Shown in pieces: positions 37,828-46,579 of a stretch of 64,000 nucleotides of DNA; position 1 is the stretch's first letter; each line of letters begins with the position of its first letter. Position numbers and translations under genes: made by a program. The notes under the pieces are model-generated. The model had not been told where the DNA came from, did not search any database, and saw only the letters and a program-made list of their open reading frames with translations. Source of the stretch: Roseococcus suduntuyensis (GTDB lineage: Bacteria > Pseudomonadota > Alphaproteobacteria > Acetobacterales > Acetobacteraceae); assembly GCF_014196305.1 (NCBI RefSeq), contig NZ_JACIDJ010000008.1:103859-167858 (forward strand). Direction: 5' to 3'.

Positions 37828-39267
37828 ATGAAATTCCGCATCACCGCGCTCGAGGCCTTCGAGTGGTCATTCACCCTGCGCATGCCGTTCCGCTTCGGCG
37901 TGATCACGGTGCGCGATGGCATCCAGGCCGTGCTGCGCGCGCGCATCCGCACCGAGGATGGCCAGGAAGGCGAGGGCATGGCGGCCGAGACGCTCGCCGC
38001 CAAGTGGTTCGACAAGGACCCCGCGCTGAGCGACGCGCAGAACCAGCACCAGTTGCGCCGCAGCCTCGAAATCGCGATGGCGGGCGCGCTGGCCGCCGAT
38101 GCGGACACCGCCTTCGGCCACTACGCCGCTGCCACGCGCCCCCACACCGAGGCCTGCGGCGCCGAGGGGCTGAACCCGCTGGTGGCGAGCTTCGGCCGTG
38201 CGCTGGTGGACCGCGCCGCGCTGGACGCGCTGTTGCGCCTGCGTGGCCTCGCTTTCCATGAAGGGCTGCGCGCCGGGATCACGGGCTTCGCGCCCGCCCG
38301 GCTCGACCCCGCGCTGGCCGGCTTCGACGCCGATGCGCTGCTGGCCGCCACACCCGCGCCCGGCCGCATTCATGCGCGGCACACCGTGGGCCTCGTGGAC
38401 CCCATCACGGCAGCCGACGTGGAATCCCGCGTAAATGACGGTCTGCCGGAGACGCTGGAGGAGGTCACCGCCACCTATCGCCATGGCTGGTGGAAGCTGA
38501 AGGTGGGCGGCGACCTGCGCGCCGATATCGACAGGCTGTGCCGCATCGCCTCCGTGCTTGACCGGCTGCACGGCTACCACGTCACGCTGGACGGCAATGA
38601 GCAGTATGAGGATGCCGAGGGCGCGCTGGCGCTGTGGCGCGCCATGCAGGCGGAGCCGCGCCTGCAGCGCCTCGTGGCCTCGGTGCTGTTCATCGAGCAG
38701 CCGGTGAAGCGCGCCCGCGCGCTGGAGACCGGCATGTCCGCACTCGCCGCCGAACGCCCCGTCATCATCGACGAGAGCGACGGGCCGCTCGATGCCTTCG
38801 TGGTCGCGCGCGGCCTCGGCTATGCGGGCGTGTCGAGCAAGAGCTGCAAGGGCATCTGGCGCTCCTTCCTCAACCTGGCGCGCTGCCGCGCCTGGAGTGC
38901 CGAGGGTGGCGCCACGCGGCACTTCCTCTCGGGCGAGGACCTGACCACCCTCTCCGGCCTCTGCGTGCAGCAGGACCTGGCGCTGGTCAGCGCGTTGGGG
39001 CTGACCCATGTCGAACGCAACGGGCACCATTTCATCGACGGCTTCAACGGCCAGCCGCGCGATGTGGCGGCGCGTTTCCTGGCCGCGCACCCGGACCTCT
39101 ATGCGGACACCTCGCGCGGGCCGCGGCTGGCCATCCACGAAGGCCTGCTGGAGATGGGCAGTCTCGCCACCCCGGGGCTGGGCAGCGCCGTGCAGCCGGA
39201 GGTGGCGGCGATGCGCGCGATGGCGCGGGCGGAGTGGCCGCCCGCGATCCCCTTCAGTTCACGGTGA
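37828..39267 (+). CDS. Enolase-superfamily (mandelate racemase/muconate lactonizing type) enzyme
   Basis: Protein of 479 residues, longer than the usual 360-400 of the MR/MLE group. The metal ligands and general acid/base residues can be placed: KLK at 223-225, D255xN257, E290 (FIEQP), D315-E316 (IIDES) and K338/K341 (SSKSCKG). These enzymes abstract a proton next to a carboxylate, giving dehydration, racemisation or cycloisomerisation. The insertion at about 100-200 is unusual, and I cannot name the substrate. ATG 37828 has a strong ribosome site in GGAAGGGAGACGTCC. It is divergent from the ABC importer and its 3' end overlaps the convergent Bug gene by 14 bases. Confidence 0.8.
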   Translation: MKFRITALEAFEWSFTLRMPFRFGVITVRDGIQAVLRARIRTEDGQEGEGMAAETLAAKWFDKDPALSDAQNQHQLRRSLEIAMAGALAADADTAFGHYAAATRPHTEACGAEGLNPLVASFGRALVDRAALDALLRLRGLAFHEGLRAGITGFAPARLDPALAGFDADALLAATPAPGRIHARHTVGLVDPITAADVESRVNDGLPETLEEVTATYRHGWWKLKVGGDLRADIDRLCRIASVLDRLHGYHVTLDGNEQYEDAEGALALWRAMQAEPRLQRLVASVLFIEQPVKRARALETGMSALAAERPVIIDESDGPLDAFVVARGLGYAGVSSKSCKGIWRSFLNLARCRAWSAEGGATRHFLSGEDLTTLSGLCVQQDLALVSALGLTHVERNGHHFIDGFNGQPRDVAARFLAAHPDLYADTSRGPRLAIHEGLLEMGSLATPGLGSAVQPEVAAMRAMARAEWPPAIPFSSR

Positions 39268-40228
39268 TGTTCGCCGCGCGCACCACGCGCCCCCACTTCT
39301 CGGTCTCCGCGCGCATGAAGCTGGCGAGTTCTTCGGGCGTGGAGCTGACCGGGTCCGCGCCCACCTGCGTCAGCCGTGCGCGCACGTTCTGCCGCCCCAG
39401 CGCCTCGTTCAGCACCGCATTCACCCGCCGCACCACCACCGCCGGCGTATTGGCCGGCGCCAGCACCGCGCCCCAGGAGGAGGCCTCGGCGCCCGGCAGG
39501 CCGATTTCGGCCACGGTGGGCACATCGGGCAGGGCAGGGTGGCGCCGTGCGCCCGTCACCGCCAGCGCCCGCACGCGCCCGCCCTGGATCTGCGGCAGCG
39601 CGCTGGGCAGCTGATCCAGCATCATCTGCACCGTGCCCGCCACCGTGTCGTTCAGCGCGGGGGCCGAGCCGCGATAGGGCACGTGCTGGATGTCCACCCG
39701 CGCCACCTGCTTGAACAGCTCCACCACCGTATGCGTCGAGGTGCCGTTGCCGCCCGAGCCATAGGAAAGCTGCCCCGGCCGCGCGCGCAGCAGCGCCAGC
39801 AACTCCTGCGCCGTCTGCGCCGGCACCTGGGAATTCACCACCAGCACGTGGTCGGTCGCGAAGGCCATGCCGATGGGCGTCAGGTCGGTCAGCGGGTTGA
39901 AGCCCAGCTGCGCGTAGAGATGCGGGTTGATGGTCAGCGTGCCCGTCGTGCCCATCAGCAGGCTGTAGCCATCGGCCGCGCTGCGGACCACGTTCTCCAC
40001 GCCCACATTGCCGCCCGCGCCGGTGCGGTTCTCGACCAGCACGGGCTGGCCCAGCTGCTCGGCCATGGGTTCGCCCACCACGCGGGCCACGACATCGGTC
40101 GCGCCCCCGGCCGCGAAGGGAACCACGAAGCGGATGCCGCGCGTGGGCGTCCAGGACTGCGCCAGCGCGGCCCCAGGCAGGATGAGGGCCGGCAGCGCGA
40201 GGGAAGCGCGACGGGTGATGACGGACAT
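39254..40228 (-). CDS. Orphan Bug/TctC-type periplasmic solute receptor
   Basis: Receptor of 324 residues with a signal peptide (RR at 6-7, cleavage near ALAQS) and Bug motifs GIRFVVPFAAGGATD (about 30-44) and VLVENRTGAGG. A good AGGAGGAA ribosome site precedes ATG 40228. It is last in the Gfo/Idh-DUF993-isomerase run, probably the same TetR-controlled transcript, so it may bind the carbohydrate-derived acid handled there. Its stop overlaps the convergent enolase-superfamily gene. Confidence 0.88.
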   Translation of the reverse strand: MSVITRRASLALPALILPGAALAQSWTPTRGIRFVVPFAAGGATDVVARVVGEPMAEQLGQPVLVENRTGAGGNVGVENVVRSAADGYSLLMGTTGTLTINPHLYAQLGFNPLTDLTPIGMAFATDHVLVVNSQVPAQTAQELLALLRARPGQLSYGSGGNGTSTHTVVELFKQVARVDIQHVPYRGSAPALNDTVAGTVQMMLDQLPSALPQIQGGRVRALAVTGARRHPALPDVPTVAEIGLPGAEASSWGAVLAPANTPAVVVRRVNAVLNEALGRQNVRARLTQVGADPVSSTPEELASFMRAETEKWGRVVRAANITVN

Positions 40229-40281
40229 GGTGTTTCCTCCTGTTGTGTTGGCGGGCCGTTCGTGCGGCCTCTGTGGTGCTG

Positions 40282-41109
40282 TCAGTGGGTGGCGGCGTGG
40301 CGCTCCCGGATGATGCGCAGCACGTCCTCGGGGTCCTCGCCCCACCAGCGGCGGGAGAGCAGTTCGACCTCGGTGAAGCCCGCATAGCCGGCGGCTTCGG
40401 CCATGCGGCGAAGGGCGGCGATGTCGATCACGCCGTCGCCCGGCATGCCGCGGTCGAAGACGAGGTCGGTGGTCGGCACCAGCCAGTCGCAGGCATGAAA
40501 GGCGGCGATGCGACCCTGGGCGCGCGCCATCTGCGCGGCGAGCTCCGGGTCCCACCAGACGTGATAGACGTCCACCGCCACCCCCACGCCCTCGCCCAGT
40601 GCGTCGCAGAGGTCGAGCGCCTGGCCCAGCGTGGACAGCACCGAGCGGTCGGCGCAGGTCATGGGGTGCAGGGGTTCCAGCGCGAGCGTGACACCCGCCG
40701 CGCGGGCCTCGGGCAGGATGGCCTCCAGCCCCTCACGCACCATGGCGCGTGCGCCCGGCAGGTCCTTCGAGCCGGGCGGCAGGCCGCCGCACACCATGAC
40801 CAGGCATTGCGCGCCCAGCGCCGCGGCCTCGGCGATGGCGCGGCGGTTGTCCTCGATGGCGGCGGCGCGGCCGGCGGCGTCGGCGGCGGGGAACATCCCC
40901 CCACGGCAGAGGCCCGTCACCACCAGCCCCGCGTCACGGATGTGCCGCGCGGCGGCCTCCACGCCCATGGCGTGCAGCACGTCGCGCCAGGGCGAGATGC
41001 CGGGGATGCCTTGCCGCGCGCAGCCCTCGATGCATTGCGCGAGGCCCCATTTCTCCTTCACCGTGACGGTGTTCAATGAGAGCGGCGGGGCGTTGTGTGC
41101 GCGATTCAC
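40282..41109 (-). CDS. Sugar phosphate isomerase/epimerase-like TIM-barrel protein
   Basis: Protein of 275 residues of the xylose-isomerase-like/AP endonuclease 2 barrel family. Metal ligands typical of the group are visible: ALEPLHP (Glu near 148), VDVYHVWWD (Asp/His near 183-190), AAFHACDW (His near 207) and the late FTEVELLS. Members isomerise or epimerise ketoses, hydroxypyruvate or inosose. I chose GTG 41109, preceded by AAGGAG; a TTG at 41136 is the only longer option. It lies 49 bases after DUF993 and shares its transcript. Confidence 0.83.
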   Translation of the reverse strand: MNRAHNAPPLSLNTVTVKEKWGLAQCIEGCARQGIPGISPWRDVLHAMGVEAAARHIRDAGLVVTGLCRGGMFPAADAAGRAAAIEDNRRAIAEAAALGAQCLVMVCGGLPPGSKDLPGARAMVREGLEAILPEARAAGVTLALEPLHPMTCADRSVLSTLGQALDLCDALGEGVGVAVDVYHVWWDPELAAQMARAQGRIAAFHACDWLVPTTDLVFDRGMPGDGVIDIAALRRMAEAAGYAGFTEVELLSRRWWGEDPEDVLRIIRERHAATH

Positions 41110-41119
41110 CTGCCGCTCC

Positions 41120-41136
41120 TTGCCGCTTCGCGGCAA
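41120..41136 (-). promoter_or_regulatory. Small hairpin abutting the isomerase ribosome site
   Basis: TTGCCGC and GCGGCAA form a perfect 7-bp stem with a TTC loop. On the minus-strand transcript it ends at the AAGGAG ribosome site of the next gene and includes its first bases. It could affect translation or mRNA processing within the operon; this is inference from position. Confidence 0.35.
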
Positions 41137-41158
41137 CGATGCTCCACGATCGCGCGCA

Positions 41159-42316
41159 TCACGCCACCCCGTGCAGCGCCAGCAGCGTCCGCATGCGCGA
41201 CGCCGCGAGGTCCGGGTCGCGCAGCAGCCCCGCCTTGTCGGCCAGGCGGAACAGTTCGGAGAAATGCTGCAGGCTGCGCGTGCTCTGCTGCCCGCCCACC
41301 ATCACGAAATGGTCCTGGTGGCCGTTCAGCCAGGCCATGAAGACCACGCCCGTCTTGTAGAAGCGCGTGGGCGCCTGGAAGATGTGGCGCGAGAGCGGCA
41401 CGGTGGGTGCGAGGATGTCGTGGAAGGTCGAGAGATCGTTCTTCGACAGCGCCGCCAAGGCCCCGCCCACCGCGGGCGCGATGGGGTCGAAAATGCCCAG
41501 CAGCGCGTCGGAATGGCCCTCCGCGTCGCCGGCGATGAGTTCCGCGTAGTTGAAGTCATCGCCCGTGTACATCCGCACGCCTTTTGGCAGGCGGCGGCGC
41601 ATCGCGATTTCCTTCTTGTCATCCAGCAGCGAGATCTTCACGCCGTCCACGCGGTCGGCATGGGCGGCGATGACCTCCAGCGCCACCTCCATCGCGGCCA
41701 TGTGGTCGTGATGGCCCCAGTAGCCTTCCAGCGCCGGGTCGAACATCTCGCCGAGCCAGTGGATGATCACGGGCTCGCGCACCTGGCGCAGCACGCGGTC
41801 ATAGACGCGCACATAGTCGTCGGGGCTCCGCGCCGCCTTGGCCAGCGCGCGCGAGGCCATCAGGATGATGCGGCCGCCCATGGCCTCGACGGCCGCGCAT
41901 TGTTCCTCATAGGCGCGGATCACGTCGTCCACGGTCACGTGGGCGCCGGGGGCCAGGTGGTCGGTGCCCGCGCCGCTCGCCATCACCGCGCCTGGCGTGT
42001 GCTTCGCCGCGTCGAGGCTCAGGCGGATCAACTGCTGCGCCGCCGTCCAGTCGAGGCCCATGCCGCGCTGGGCCGTGTCCATGGCCTCCGCGACACCGAG
42101 GCCGAGCGACCAGAGGTGCCGGCGGAAGGCGATGGTCCGGTCCCAGTCGATCTTGGCGTCGAGCCAGGGGTCCTGCTCGGCCAGCGGGTCCGCCACCACA
42201 TGGGCGGCGGCGAGGGCGATGCGCGGGAAGGGGGGGGCCGCGTGCGGAAACTCGCGCGGCGGGGCCAGGGTGTAGGAGGCGAGGCCCGCGGGCGTGGGCA
42301 GGGACAGCGTGGCCAT
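41159..42316 (-). CDS. DUF993 family protein (dihydrodipicolinate-synthase-like barrel)
   Basis: Protein of 385 residues matching DUF993, a family of aldolase-like TIM barrels that regularly lies beside Gfo/Idh oxidoreductases and sugar isomerases. Typical segments are the GTDHLAPG, PVIIHWLGEMFDPALEGYW-like and VDGVKISLLDDKKE stretches; the Lys in VKISLL is at the position of a Schiff-base lysine in related lyases. Its reaction is unknown to me; an aldol cleavage of a keto sugar would fit its neighbours. It starts two bases after the Gfo/Idh stop. Confidence 0.82.
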   Translation of the reverse strand: MATLSLPTPAGLASYTLAPPREFPHAAPPFPRIALAAAHVVADPLAEQDPWLDAKIDWDRTIAFRRHLWSLGLGVAEAMDTAQRGMGLDWTAAQQLIRLSLDAAKHTPGAVMASGAGTDHLAPGAHVTVDDVIRAYEEQCAAVEAMGGRIILMASRALAKAARSPDDYVRVYDRVLRQVREPVIIHWLGEMFDPALEGYWGHHDHMAAMEVALEVIAAHADRVDGVKISLLDDKKEIAMRRRLPKGVRMYTGDDFNYAELIAGDAEGHSDALLGIFDPIAPAVGGALAALSKNDLSTFHDILAPTVPLSRHIFQAPTRFYKTGVVFMAWLNGHQDHFVMVGGQQSTRSLQHFSELFRLADKAGLLRDPDLAASRMRTLLALHGVA

Positions 42317-42318
42317 GG

Positions 42319-43473
42319 TCAGGCCTCAAGCTTCGGCAGGTCCACCCAGCGGCGTTCCTTCCAGGATTGCAGCCCCGCCATGGCGAGCTGCACGCCCTTG
42401 GCACCCGCCAGCAGGTTCCACGGGTAGTCCGGCACCTCGCCCGCGATGTGGCGCAGGAACAGCTCCCATTGCACGCGGAACCCGTTGGGGTAGGGCTGGG
42501 TGTCGGGCACCTTCTGCCAGCCCTCGAAGAAGTTGATGGGCTGCGGAATGTCCGGGTTCCAGACGGGCTTGGGCGTGTTCACCCGCGCCTGCGTCCAGCA
42601 ATCGGTCAGCCCCGCCACGGCGCTGCCATGCGTGCCATCCACATGGAAGGTGACCAGGTCATCGCGCCGCACCCGCGTGCACCAGGAGGAGTTGATGTGC
42701 GCGATGGCACCCCCTTCCAGCTGGAAGGTCGCATAGGCCGCGTCATCGGCGTCGGCGTCGTAGAAGCTGCCATCCTCCTGCACCCGCTTGGGGATGTGGA
42801 TGGCGCCGAGGCAGCTCACGCTCTCGACATTGCCGAAGAGGTTGTCCAGCACGTAGCGCCAGTGGCACAGCATATCGAGAATGATGCCGCCGCCCTCATC
42901 CAGCTTGTAGTTCCAGGAGGGGCGCTGGGTGGGCTGCAAATCACCCTCGAACACCCAGTAGCCGAATTCGCCGCGGATGCTGAGGATCTTGCCCAGGAAC
43001 CCGCTGTCGATCACCATCTTGAGCTTGCGCAGCCCGGGCAGGAACAGCTTGTCCTGCACCACGCCGTGCTTGATGCCGGCGGCCTTGGCCAAGCGCGCCA
43101 GTTCCAGCGCATCCTCCAGCGTGTCGGCCGTGGGCTTCTCGCAATAGACGTGCTTGCCGGCGGCGATGGCCTTGCGGATGAGGCCCGCGCGCATCTGCGT
43201 CGTGGCGGCGTCGAAGAACAGCTCGTCCTTCGGGTCGGCCAGGCAGGCGTCGAGGTCGGTGCTGACGCGCTCGATGCCATGCGCCTTCGCCAGCGCCTCC
43301 AGCTTGCCGCGGTTGCGGCCGGTGATGATGGGGTCCGGCATCAGCGTGTCGCCATTGGCCAGCTTCACCCCGCCATCGCCCCGGATGGCCGCGATGGAGC
43401 GGATGAGGTGCTGGTTCATGCCCATGCGCCCCGTGACGCCGTTCATGATGAGGCCGATGCGGCGTTCCGCCAT
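42319..43473 (-). CDS. Gfo/Idh/MocA family NAD(P)-dependent oxidoreductase
   Basis: Protein of 384 residues with an N-terminal Rossmann fold (IGLIMNGVTGRMG, about 6-18) and the family motif YCEKPT (about 119-124). The C-terminal alpha/beta domain carries the DEGGGIILDMLCHWRY active-site helix (about 196-211, Asp and His). These enzymes oxidise or reduce sugars, inositols or their derivatives. It is the first gene after the TetR operator and is coupled to DUF993 by a two-base gap, giving a likely carbohydrate-derivative pathway with the isomerase and Bug receptor. Confidence 0.88.
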   Translation of the reverse strand: MAERRIGLIMNGVTGRMGMNQHLIRSIAAIRGDGGVKLANGDTLMPDPIITGRNRGKLEALAKAHGIERVSTDLDACLADPKDELFFDAATTQMRAGLIRKAIAAGKHVYCEKPTADTLEDALELARLAKAAGIKHGVVQDKLFLPGLRKLKMVIDSGFLGKILSIRGEFGYWVFEGDLQPTQRPSWNYKLDEGGGIILDMLCHWRYVLDNLFGNVESVSCLGAIHIPKRVQEDGSFYDADADDAAYATFQLEGGAIAHINSSWCTRVRRDDLVTFHVDGTHGSAVAGLTDCWTQARVNTPKPVWNPDIPQPINFFEGWQKVPDTQPYPNGFRVQWELFLRHIAGEVPDYPWNLLAGAKGVQLAMAGLQSWKERRWVDLPKLEA

Positions 43474-43490
43474 GGTCGCGTTTCCTTCCC

Positions 43491-43512
43491 GAAGTAACCA
43501 GATGGTTACTTC
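43491..43512. promoter_or_regulatory. Perfect TetR-type operator palindrome
   Basis: GAAGTAACCA (43491-43500), a GA spacer and TGGTTACTTC (43503-43512) form a perfect 10-bp inverted repeat, the classic size of a TetR-family operator. It lies 17 bases upstream of the Gfo/Idh start and overlaps a candidate -10, while the TetR gene ends at 43544 just upstream on the same strand. Binding there would block the Gfo/Idh-DUF993-isomerase operon. I see no second copy near the TetR or penicillin-acylase starts. Confidence 0.75.
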
Positions 43513-43536
43513 AGCCGGGACGCGCCATCAGGTCAA
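43508..43536 (-). promoter_or_regulatory. Candidate promoter of the Gfo/Idh operon
   Basis: On the minus strand TTGACC (43536-43531), a 17-base spacer and TGAAGT (43513-43508) form a plausible -35/-10 pair. The -10 overlaps the left part of the TetR palindrome, which fits repression by steric block. The -10 is only a partial match. Confidence 0.45.
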
Positions 43537-43543
43537 GCGGGAA

Positions 43544-44176
43544 TCAGGGCCGCAGGTAGCCGAGCACGACCTCCACCGCATGGGCTTCGCGCGCCTGCAA
43601 CGCCGCCTCGCTGCCAAGGTCGGTGCCGAAGATGGTGGACAGCGTGAAGCGGTTGGCCACCGTGAAGTGCCCGAGTGCCACGATGGAGAGGTAGAGCTGC
43701 AAGGGGTCCACGTCGCGCCGGAACAGGCCCTCGGCGGCGCCGCGCGCCAGAACCTCGCGCAGCCGCGTGGTCAGCGGCGAATACAGCGCCGGCACATTGC
43801 CGGAGCGCCGCAGATGCGCCGCCGCGTGCACGTTTTCCTGGTTCAGCAGGGCCACGAATTCCGGGTGCCGCGCGGTGTAGCGCAGGTTGAAGGCGACCAG
43901 CCGCGCCATGGCCTCGGCGGGCGGCAGGTGGGCGACGTCGAGCTGCTCCTCCTCCTCGCGCTTGGCGGCGTAGGCGGCCTCCAGCACGGTCAGCCAGAGG
44001 TCCTCCTTCGCGCCGAAATAGGCGTAGAGCATGCGCTTGTTGGCGCCGGCGCGGGCCGCGATCTCGTCCACCCGCGCACCCGCGAGGCCCTTGGCGGCGA
44101 ATTCCGCCATGGCCGCGTCCAGGATGCGCTGGCGGGTGGCGGCCGCGCGCGGCGAGAGGGGCGGGGCCGCGTCCAT
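43544..44176 (-). CDS. TetR-family transcriptional regulator
   Basis: Protein of 210 residues with an N-terminal TetR helix-turn-helix (about 14-60; RQRILDAAMAEFAAKG, then VDEIAARAGANKRMLYAYF). The C-terminal ligand domain resembles the group often found with amidohydrolase and catabolic genes. The ATG shares a base with the stop of the upstream penicillin-acylase gene (TGATG), so both are translated from one mRNA. Its likely target is the 22-bp palindrome at 43491-43512, which lies downstream of its stop and in front of the Gfo/Idh operon. The inducing ligand is unknown. Confidence 0.9.
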   Translation of the reverse strand: MDAAPPLSPRAAATRQRILDAAMAEFAAKGLAGARVDEIAARAGANKRMLYAYFGAKEDLWLTVLEAAYAAKREEEEQLDVAHLPPAEAMARLVAFNLRYTARHPEFVALLNQENVHAAAHLRRSGNVPALYSPLTTRLREVLARGAAEGLFRRDVDPLQLYLSIVALGHFTVANRFTLSTIFGTDLGSEAALQAREAHAVEVVLGYLRP

Positions 44177-46437
44177 CAGGCGGCGGGCCGCAGCAATAGG
44201 CGGGCTTCGGCGGCCGCATCCACCGCTTCGCGGCTGAACAGCAGCGGCACGGATTCATCGCGCGCCCAGAGGGGGAACAGGTCCCGGTAATGCGGGCTGT
44301 CCGGGTCGCCGGACTGGCCGGGGCTGTTGATGGTGAAGCTCCGGTCCCAGTCGCCCACATCCAGCACCATCCGCCAGGACACGCCCGAGATCACGCGGAA
44401 ATCCGACGCCCGCCAGCCATTGTTGTTGATGGTGAGGTTGGAGCCGCCGCGCGGCGCCGGCCCCACATCCAGCTTCGCCGCCAGGGCGGGGGCGAAGCGC
44501 GACAGCGGATGCTCGAAATACCCCTGGTGCAGCGCGCCCCATTGCCAGGCGGCGGGGTCGTCGCCGAGCCGCTTCGTGGCATCCTCCCACGCCGCCAGCA
44601 GGGTTTCGCGGAGCAGCCCGTCGCGGCGGGCGGTGTCGGTTTCCAGCAGGTGCAGGACCAGTTGCGTGTCGGGCACGGCCACCATGGCCGCCACGCCGTC
44701 CGGCGCCCATGTCCGCATCACGCCGGGAACGAGGTGCCGCGCGAACCAGATCTCGAACAGTGCCGCCGGTCCGCTTTCCGCCGCCAGCCGGTGGTCCCAG
44801 CCGGTCAGCAGGGCGAAGGCCGGGTGCGGGTCGTCCAGCGTGGCCAGCAGCGCGCAAAGCCGACGCGCCGGCACGCAGGTGGTGTCCGATTGCAGCTTCA
44901 GCGTCTCCTGCACCGACCAGCGCCTGTCTCCCTCCAGCGCCTCCGACAGCCGCGCATAGCGCGCGCCATCGGTCCATTCGAAGCCGCTGCGCTTCGTGGC
45001 GAAGTCATAGCCCTCGGGCAGGTTCATCTGGTTGGCGGTGCCGAGCCAGCCGCATTCCGGATTCGTGGCGCGCGGCAGCCCGGAGGAGCGCATGATGCCC
45101 CCCCATTCATGCCGCCCATCGCCCGGCACCGGCAGCAGCCCGTCCGAGGTCGTCCGCACCGGCACCATGCCGGCCGCGGCCCAGCCGATATTGCCGGCCA
45201 CGTCGGCGACGACATGGTTGCTGGAGGGCGCGCCCCAGCCTTCGAGTGCCGCGGTGTAGTCCTCGAAGCTGCGCGCCTTCAGGTAGTTCAGGCTGGCCAG
45301 ATAGGCGGCATTGCCCGGCAATTGCCACACGCTACGCACCGCCCAGGCGCGGTGGCGCGACAGGTCGCGGTGCAGCACCGGCCCATGCCGGGTGAAGCGC
45401 AGCGTCACGCGCCGGGGCGCCTCGCCGCGCACCGGCACCTCCTCCTCGACCACCCGCATCCGCTCCCAGCCGCCATCGTAGCGATACAGCTCCGGGTCGT
45501 CGGCGTTGAGTTCGTAGACGTAGAGGTCCTCCTGATCCGTCGGATGGATGGTCAGCGAAAAGGCCAGCACGTCATTGTGCCCCAGGCTGACGCCCGGCAC
45601 CGCCGGTTCCCCCGCGCCGATCACGTCCAGCCCCGGCGCCGTCAGGTGGGTGATGTAGCGCAGTGAGGGCTGTTCATGGACGCGGTGCGGGTCACTCGCC
45701 AGGATCGCGCGGCCGGTCGTGGTGCGGGACGGTGCCAGCGCCCAGTTGTTGCTGCCCTGGGCGTCCAGCGCCACAGGGTCGGTGGGCGTGCCATTGGCGA
45801 TGGCGGCGGGGTCGGTCGCCAGCAGGTAGGTCCGCATGACCTCGGGCGGGACCTCCTCCGCCAGCCAGCCCTCGGGGATGATCACGGTCCAGTCCGGCTG
45901 GAGCAGCTTGTAGAAGCGGTCGGCCTCCATGCCGTGGCGGACGGCGATGTTGTTGCGCGTCACCTCGGCATCCAGGTTCCGCACACGGGCATGGGTGCGG
46001 CAGCGCACCACATCCTCGGGCGCCCAGCGGGCGGGCTGTGTGCCCAGCAGGTGGAATTCAAGCGGCAGGCGCGCGGGCTCGCGCGCCACCAGGTCCACAT
46101 AGGCGTTGATGCCGGCGACGAAGGCCGTGGTCCAGGCCTTCGCCTCCGGCCCGTATTCCGCCCATTCGGCCTCCATGTCGCCGCGGTAGAGCAGCAGCCG
46201 CGCCGCCGCGTCGCGCTCGACATAGGCCGCGCCCAGATCGCCCGCCAGCAGCCCCAGGCCCCGCTTGCGCCAGCTGTCCATCTGCCACAGCCGGTCCCGC
46301 GCCGCCTGGAAGCCCTGGGCGAAGAAGGCGCCTTCCTGCGTCGCCGCGCGGATATGCGGGATGCCCCAGCGGTCCATGATGATCTCGGCCTCGGCGGGCA
46401 GGCCAGGGAGGTGCAGGGTCTCGGTGGGGATGCTCAT
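44176..46437 (-). CDS. Penicillin acylase family N-terminal nucleophile hydrolase
   Basis: Protein of 753 residues, full length for the penicillin acylase group, which hydrolyses amide bonds of acylated compounds such as acyl-homoserine lactones or beta-lactams. The precursor should self-cleave before Ser229 in the motif QGSNNWALAP, giving an alpha chain of about 228 and a beta chain of about 525 residues. A conserved NxN-type segment (LTINNNGWR) lies near 660. No signal peptide is obvious at the N-terminus, which differs from most periplasmic members. The TetR gene follows with a one-base overlap. Confidence 0.88.
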   Translation of the reverse strand: MSIPTETLHLPGLPAEAEIIMDRWGIPHIRAATQEGAFFAQGFQAARDRLWQMDSWRKRGLGLLAGDLGAAYVERDAAARLLLYRGDMEAEWAEYGPEAKAWTTAFVAGINAYVDLVAREPARLPLEFHLLGTQPARWAPEDVVRCRTHARVRNLDAEVTRNNIAVRHGMEADRFYKLLQPDWTVIIPEGWLAEEVPPEVMRTYLLATDPAAIANGTPTDPVALDAQGSNNWALAPSRTTTGRAILASDPHRVHEQPSLRYITHLTAPGLDVIGAGEPAVPGVSLGHNDVLAFSLTIHPTDQEDLYVYELNADDPELYRYDGGWERMRVVEEEVPVRGEAPRRVTLRFTRHGPVLHRDLSRHRAWAVRSVWQLPGNAAYLASLNYLKARSFEDYTAALEGWGAPSSNHVVADVAGNIGWAAAGMVPVRTTSDGLLPVPGDGRHEWGGIMRSSGLPRATNPECGWLGTANQMNLPEGYDFATKRSGFEWTDGARYARLSEALEGDRRWSVQETLKLQSDTTCVPARRLCALLATLDDPHPAFALLTGWDHRLAAESGPAALFEIWFARHLVPGVMRTWAPDGVAAMVAVPDTQLVLHLLETDTARRDGLLRETLLAAWEDATKRLGDDPAAWQWGALHQGYFEHPLSRFAPALAAKLDVGPAPRGGSNLTINNNGWRASDFRVISGVSWRMVLDVGDWDRSFTINSPGQSGDPDSPHYRDLFPLWARDESVPLLFSREAVDAAAEARLLLRPAA

Positions 46438-46579
46438 GCGGCGGGGAATCCTGTCGGGGCCGCGGCATGGTGCGCCGGCCCGGAAAGCGCGAAAGCCAAG
46501 CCCCGGCGCCCGGGCCTGTCAATTCATGCGGCAAGCCTGGCGCGCGATGTGCGAAGAAGGCGCACGAGGAGAACACCGC

